Shown here: positions 5,326 through 5,763 of the stretch, in pieces
Layout of the letters: each line of letters begins with the position of its first letter
Position numbering within the stretch: the stretch's first letter is position 1
Source: Chloroflexota bacterium
GTDB taxonomy: Bacteria; Chloroflexota; UBA5177; JANWHV01
Direction: 5' to 3'
Assembly (NCBI GenBank): GCA_025924845.1
Contig: JAICHN010000336.1
Coordinates: 1 to 5,763, forward strand
DNA length: 5,763 nucleotides
Program-made: the position numbers and the translations under genes
The notes under the pieces: model-generated
The model's input: only the letters and a program-made list of their open reading frames with translations
What the model was told of the DNA's origin: nothing
The model's database searches: none

Positions 5326-5742
5326 CTAATCCGATCGGCGCAGCCGTCCCGCCAGTTCCTCATACGTCCAGCCCAGTTGAGCGGCGAGTTCGAGGAGACG
5401 GCTGATCCGCGCCCGCTCCACGCTGCTGAAGCCGGCGACGAGCGCCTCGACCTCGGCCAGCGCCGTCGCTTCCTCGTGTGAGGAGAGCAGCGGCGCGAAA
5501 ACAAACGTCGTTTGTTCTCGGTCGTCGTCCCTCTTGACCGGTGCTTCCGCCGCGCTGTCGCTCATCACGGGCAGCGCCTCTTGGCGATCCCGGCTCATCA
5601 CCGCGGCCTCTTGAAGGTGGCAGTTCGCGCTTTCGCCGCCGGCGCGCCGCTCGGCGGTCACGTCGATATTTGCTGGGGCGCCGGCGGTGTCCTGTATGCC
5701 GCTTGCGGGTGCAGGAACCTGTGCGTCCGGGGCGCTCCACAC
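5326..5742 (-). CDS. Hypothetical protein, start uncertain, may continue past the window edge
   Basis: I do not recognise this protein. The frame runs from a GTG at 5742 to a TAG at 5326 (138 residues), and it has no stop between that GTG and the window edge, so it could be the C-terminal part of a longer protein. Residues 1-75 are rich in Ala, Pro, Asp and Glu and look disordered. Residues 88-138 look like two or three amphipathic helices (for example AEVEALVAGF and ISRLLELAAQLGWTYEELAGRL), possibly a small helix-turn-helix-like or protein-interaction domain. The GTG has no visible ribosome binding site. The ATG at 5598 (Met49) has AAGAGG eight bases upstream, and the ATG at 5565 (Met60) has AAGAGG eleven bases upstream, giving proteins of 90 or 79 residues. 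Third codon positions are GC-rich throughout, supporting coding. It is convergent with the transporter operon and probably unrelated to it. Confidence 0.5.
   Translation of the reverse strand: MWSAPDAQVPAPASGIQDTAGAPANIDVTAERRAGGESANCHLQEAAVMSRDRQEALPVMSDSAAEAPVKRDDDREQTTFVFAPLLSSHEEATALAEVEALVAGFSSVERARISRLLELAAQLGWTYEELAGRLRRSD
5496..5520. repeat. 25-bp near-perfect palindrome inside the minus-strand gene
   Basis: AACAAACG (5500-5507) and CGTTTGTT (5509-5516) are exact inverted repeats around T5508. After one mismatch on each side, three more symmetric pairs (CGA and TCG) extend it to 5496-5520. It is AT-richer than its surroundings and resembles a dimeric-regulator operator. It lies in codons for the Arg-Glu-Gln-Thr-Thr-Phe-Val-Phe stretch of the minus-strand protein, about residues 75-82. 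Confidence 0.5.
5560..5613 (-). repeat. Imperfect tandem duplication carrying two start regions
   Basis: On the minus strand, units at 5613-5593 and 5583-5560 both read CAAGAGGC, then a few variable bases, then GTGATGAGC. They encode QEAAVMS and QEALPVMS, ten to eleven codons apart. Each unit holds an AAGAGG ribosome-binding-like motif and an ATG. This may be a local duplication within coding sequence or a duplicated translation start. Confidence 0.45.
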
Positions 5743-5763
5743 CGTATCCGCATCACTCGCACC

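Noticed and set aside
5166..5504. Minus-strand frame rich in Arg, Ser and Trp overlapping the right-end gene
   Set aside because: The composition is typical of an out-of-frame reading of GC-rich coding DNA. The frame ending at 5326 gives a more natural, helix-forming protein.

Overview
This window most likely comes from a GC-rich, free-living bacterium, possibly a soil Chloroflexota or a related high-GC lineage. That guess rests only on GC content, strong GGAGG-type ribosome binding sites, and a CUT1-type sugar transporter beside a CehA/McbA-like metallohydrolase. No rRNA, tRNA or marker gene is present to fix the taxonomy.

Layout. Positions 1-229 are a leader without a convincing gene. At 230-1585 (+) lies a cytoplasmic PHP-domain metallohydrolase of the CehA/McbA type. 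A 332-base gap (1586-1917) follows that is rich in regulatory-looking structure: a cre/LacI-type operator, a second dyad next to the start codon, an 11-bp direct repeat, a strong hairpin, and complementary segments that could alternately mask or free the next ribosome binding site. Next comes a compact transporter operon on the + strand: a solute-binding protein (1918-3237), an intercistronic GC-rich hairpin (3246-3275), and two inner-membrane permeases (3310-4254 and 4254-5129) that overlap by one base. About 200 bases of apparently non-coding DNA follow. The right end carries an unrecognised open frame on the opposite strand (5742-5326), still open at the window edge.

How the genes work together. 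The binding protein and the two EAA-motif permeases form the extracytoplasmic and membrane parts of an ABC importer of the carbohydrate uptake 1 family (MalEFG/UgpBAE-like). No ATPase is encoded here, so the importer probably uses a shared MsiK/UgpC-like ATPase encoded elsewhere. The adjacent metallohydrolase may act on the imported compound (a phosphodiester, ester or carbamate-like substrate), but the substrate is inferred only from gene neighbourhood.

The protein families are ordinary. The least explained parts are the 1586-1917 leader and the minus-strand gene at the right edge, which contains a 25-bp palindrome and a duplicated start region.
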